Of a stretch of DNA of 64,000 nt, positions 63,163-64,000 are shown piece by piece. The notes beneath the pieces are model-generated. The model did not search any database, was not told the DNA's origin, and saw only the letters and a list, made by a program, of their open reading frames with translations. Origin of the DNA: Panulirus ornatus (lineage: Eukaryota; Arthropoda; Malacostraca; Decapoda; Palinuridae); the NCBI RefSeq assembly GCF_036320965.1, contig NC_092225.1, positions 33,950,387 to 34,014,386 of the forward strand, written 5' to 3'. A program made the position numbers and the translations under genes. The first letter of the stretch is position 1, and the number at the start of each line of letters is the position of its first letter.

Positions 63163-64000
63163 GGATAATTAGATAGATTTCTGGGACGAGTGTCAGGCAG
63201 GACAGGAGAGAGGCTTCGGACGAGAGTAAGGGAGGAGAGGAGAAAGAATCCTGGGACGAGAGTCAGGCAGGACAGGAGAGAGAGGCTTGGGAGGAGAGGC
63301 ATGCAGGACCGCAGAGAGAGGTATGGGGCGAGAGTCAGGCAGGAAGGGAGAGAGAGGCTTCGGACGAGAGTCAGGCAGGACAGGAGAGAGAGGCTTGGGA
63401 CGACAGTCAGGAATGACAGGAGAGAGAGGCTTGGGACGAGAGTCAGGACATGAGAGAGAGGCTTGGGAGGAGAGTCAGGCAGGACAGGAGAGAGAGGCTT
63501 GGGCGAGAGTCAGGCAGGACAGGAGAGAGAGGCTTGGGCGAGAGTCAGGCAGGACAGGAGAGAGACGCTTGGGACGAGAATCCCTTATGTTAGGAGAGAG
63601 GGACTTCGGACGAGAGGCAGGCAGGACAGGAGAGAGAGTCTTGGGACGAGAGTCATGCAGGACACGAGAGTGAGGCTTCGGATGAGAGTCAGGCAGGACA
63701 AAAGAGAGAGGGATGTGGCGAGAGTCTGACAGGAGAGGAGAGAGAGTCTTGTGACGAGAGTTAGGAAGGACTGGAGAGAGAGAGGCTTGAGAAGAGTGTC
63801 AGTGAGGACAGGAGAGAGAGGCTTGGGACGAGAGTCAGGTAGGACAGGAGAGAGAGGCTTGGGACGAGAGTCATGCAGGACAGGAGAGAGAGGCTTGGGA
63901 GGAGAGGCAGGCAGGATATTAGGTAAATGCCTGGGACGAGTGTCAGGAGGACAGCAGAGAAAGGATTGGGACGAGAGTCAGGGGGGAGAGGAGAAAGAGT
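63163..64000 (+). repeat. Array end of window, marker spacing changes
   Basis: The marker recurs as GATAATTAGATAGATTTC at 63163 (251 bp, about 7 monomers, after the previous one) and as GATATTAGGTAAATGCC at 63915 (752 bp, about 21 monomers). A 34-bp monomer with GGCTTGGGCGAGAGTCAGG is doubled at about 63496-63560. A divergent unit, GAGAATCCCTTATGTTAGG, lies at 63577. The repeat is still running at the last base. Confidence 0.8.

Larger units (their letters stand above)
1..64000 (+). repeat. 36-bp purine-rich tandem array filling the window
   Basis: Every line of the window is made of diverged copies of one unit of about 36 bp. Its words, in order, are GGGACGAGAGTCAGG, CAGGCAGGACAGGAG and GAGAGAGGCTTGGG (overlapping); clean copies can be read near 53175-53250 and 63830-63900. 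All copies point the same way: no stretch shows the complementary CTCTCTCC pattern, so there is no inversion. Most monomers are 36 bp, with 33-37 bp variants. The consensus has 17 G, 11 A, 5 C and 3 T. Common variants are GGCTTAGGA, GGTTTGGGA, GGGTTAGGA, GGCTTGACGAGAGAG, AGGGTAGGAGAG and GGACACGAGAG. The array reaches both window edges, so its real length is unknown. Minisatellite or satellite DNA is seen directly; a heterochromatic or subtelomeric site in a eukaryote is inference. I do not recognise the family by name. Confidence 0.98.

Overview
The whole 64 kb window is one uninterrupted tandem-repeat array (minisatellite/satellite DNA). The monomer is about 36 bp and always lies in the same head-to-tail orientation. 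The array runs off both ends, and I see no unique flanking DNA, gene, RNA gene, transposon or origin inside it. The consensus monomer is built from the words GGGACGAGAGTCAGG, CAGGCAGGACAGGAG and GAGAGAGGCTTGGG, which overlap in that order. By hand count it has 17 G, 11 A, 5 C and 3 T, so about 61% GC and 78% purine on the plus strand. At 36 bp per copy the window holds roughly 1,750-1,800 monomers.

A continuous minisatellite this long, with nested higher-order repeats and apparent CpG decay, fits a eukaryotic chromosome (heterochromatic, subtelomeric or pericentromeric) in a long-read assembly. I cannot name the taxon. There is no bacterial or viral gene content.

Layout. 1-7563: three near-identical 1.3 kb blocks (A) interleaved with three B blocks, from tandem duplications with periods of 1,227 and 2,410 bp. 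7564-20400: a mosaic of recurring modules (C, D, E, L/M), ending in a patch of scattered indels at about 18.84-19.89 kb. 20400-24640: a module repeated two and a half times with a period of about 1.73-1.81 kb. 24640-33440: a mosaic rich in monomers carrying CACGAGAGAGAGGGTTAGG, with four copies of one block at 30.4-33.3 kb. 33440-42400: a nearly identical 3.4-4.0 kb segmental duplication (offsets 4,458 and then 4,996 bp). 42400-47000: further duplications and two more indel-rich patches. 47000-51720: a 3,577-bp-offset duplication. 51720-58500: a 2.8-3.4 kb duplication whose second copy contains an exact 288-bp triplication. 58500-64000: a distinct subfamily with GGAGAGGCAGG monomers and a marker recurring at about 396 bp.

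Long open frames occur on both strands because the period is a multiple of three and five of the six frames of the consensus have no stop. I treat them as by-products of the repeat, not genes, and call no CDS. The array looks shaped by unequal exchange: local duplications are whole-monomer multiples (36, 72, 108, 144, 288 bp). Four indel-rich stretches are noisy copies of clean modules elsewhere in the window and look like unpolished assembly patches. I did not find a convincing new biological system. The points worth a second look are the satellite itself, its higher-order structure, its open-frame property and the suspected assembly faults.
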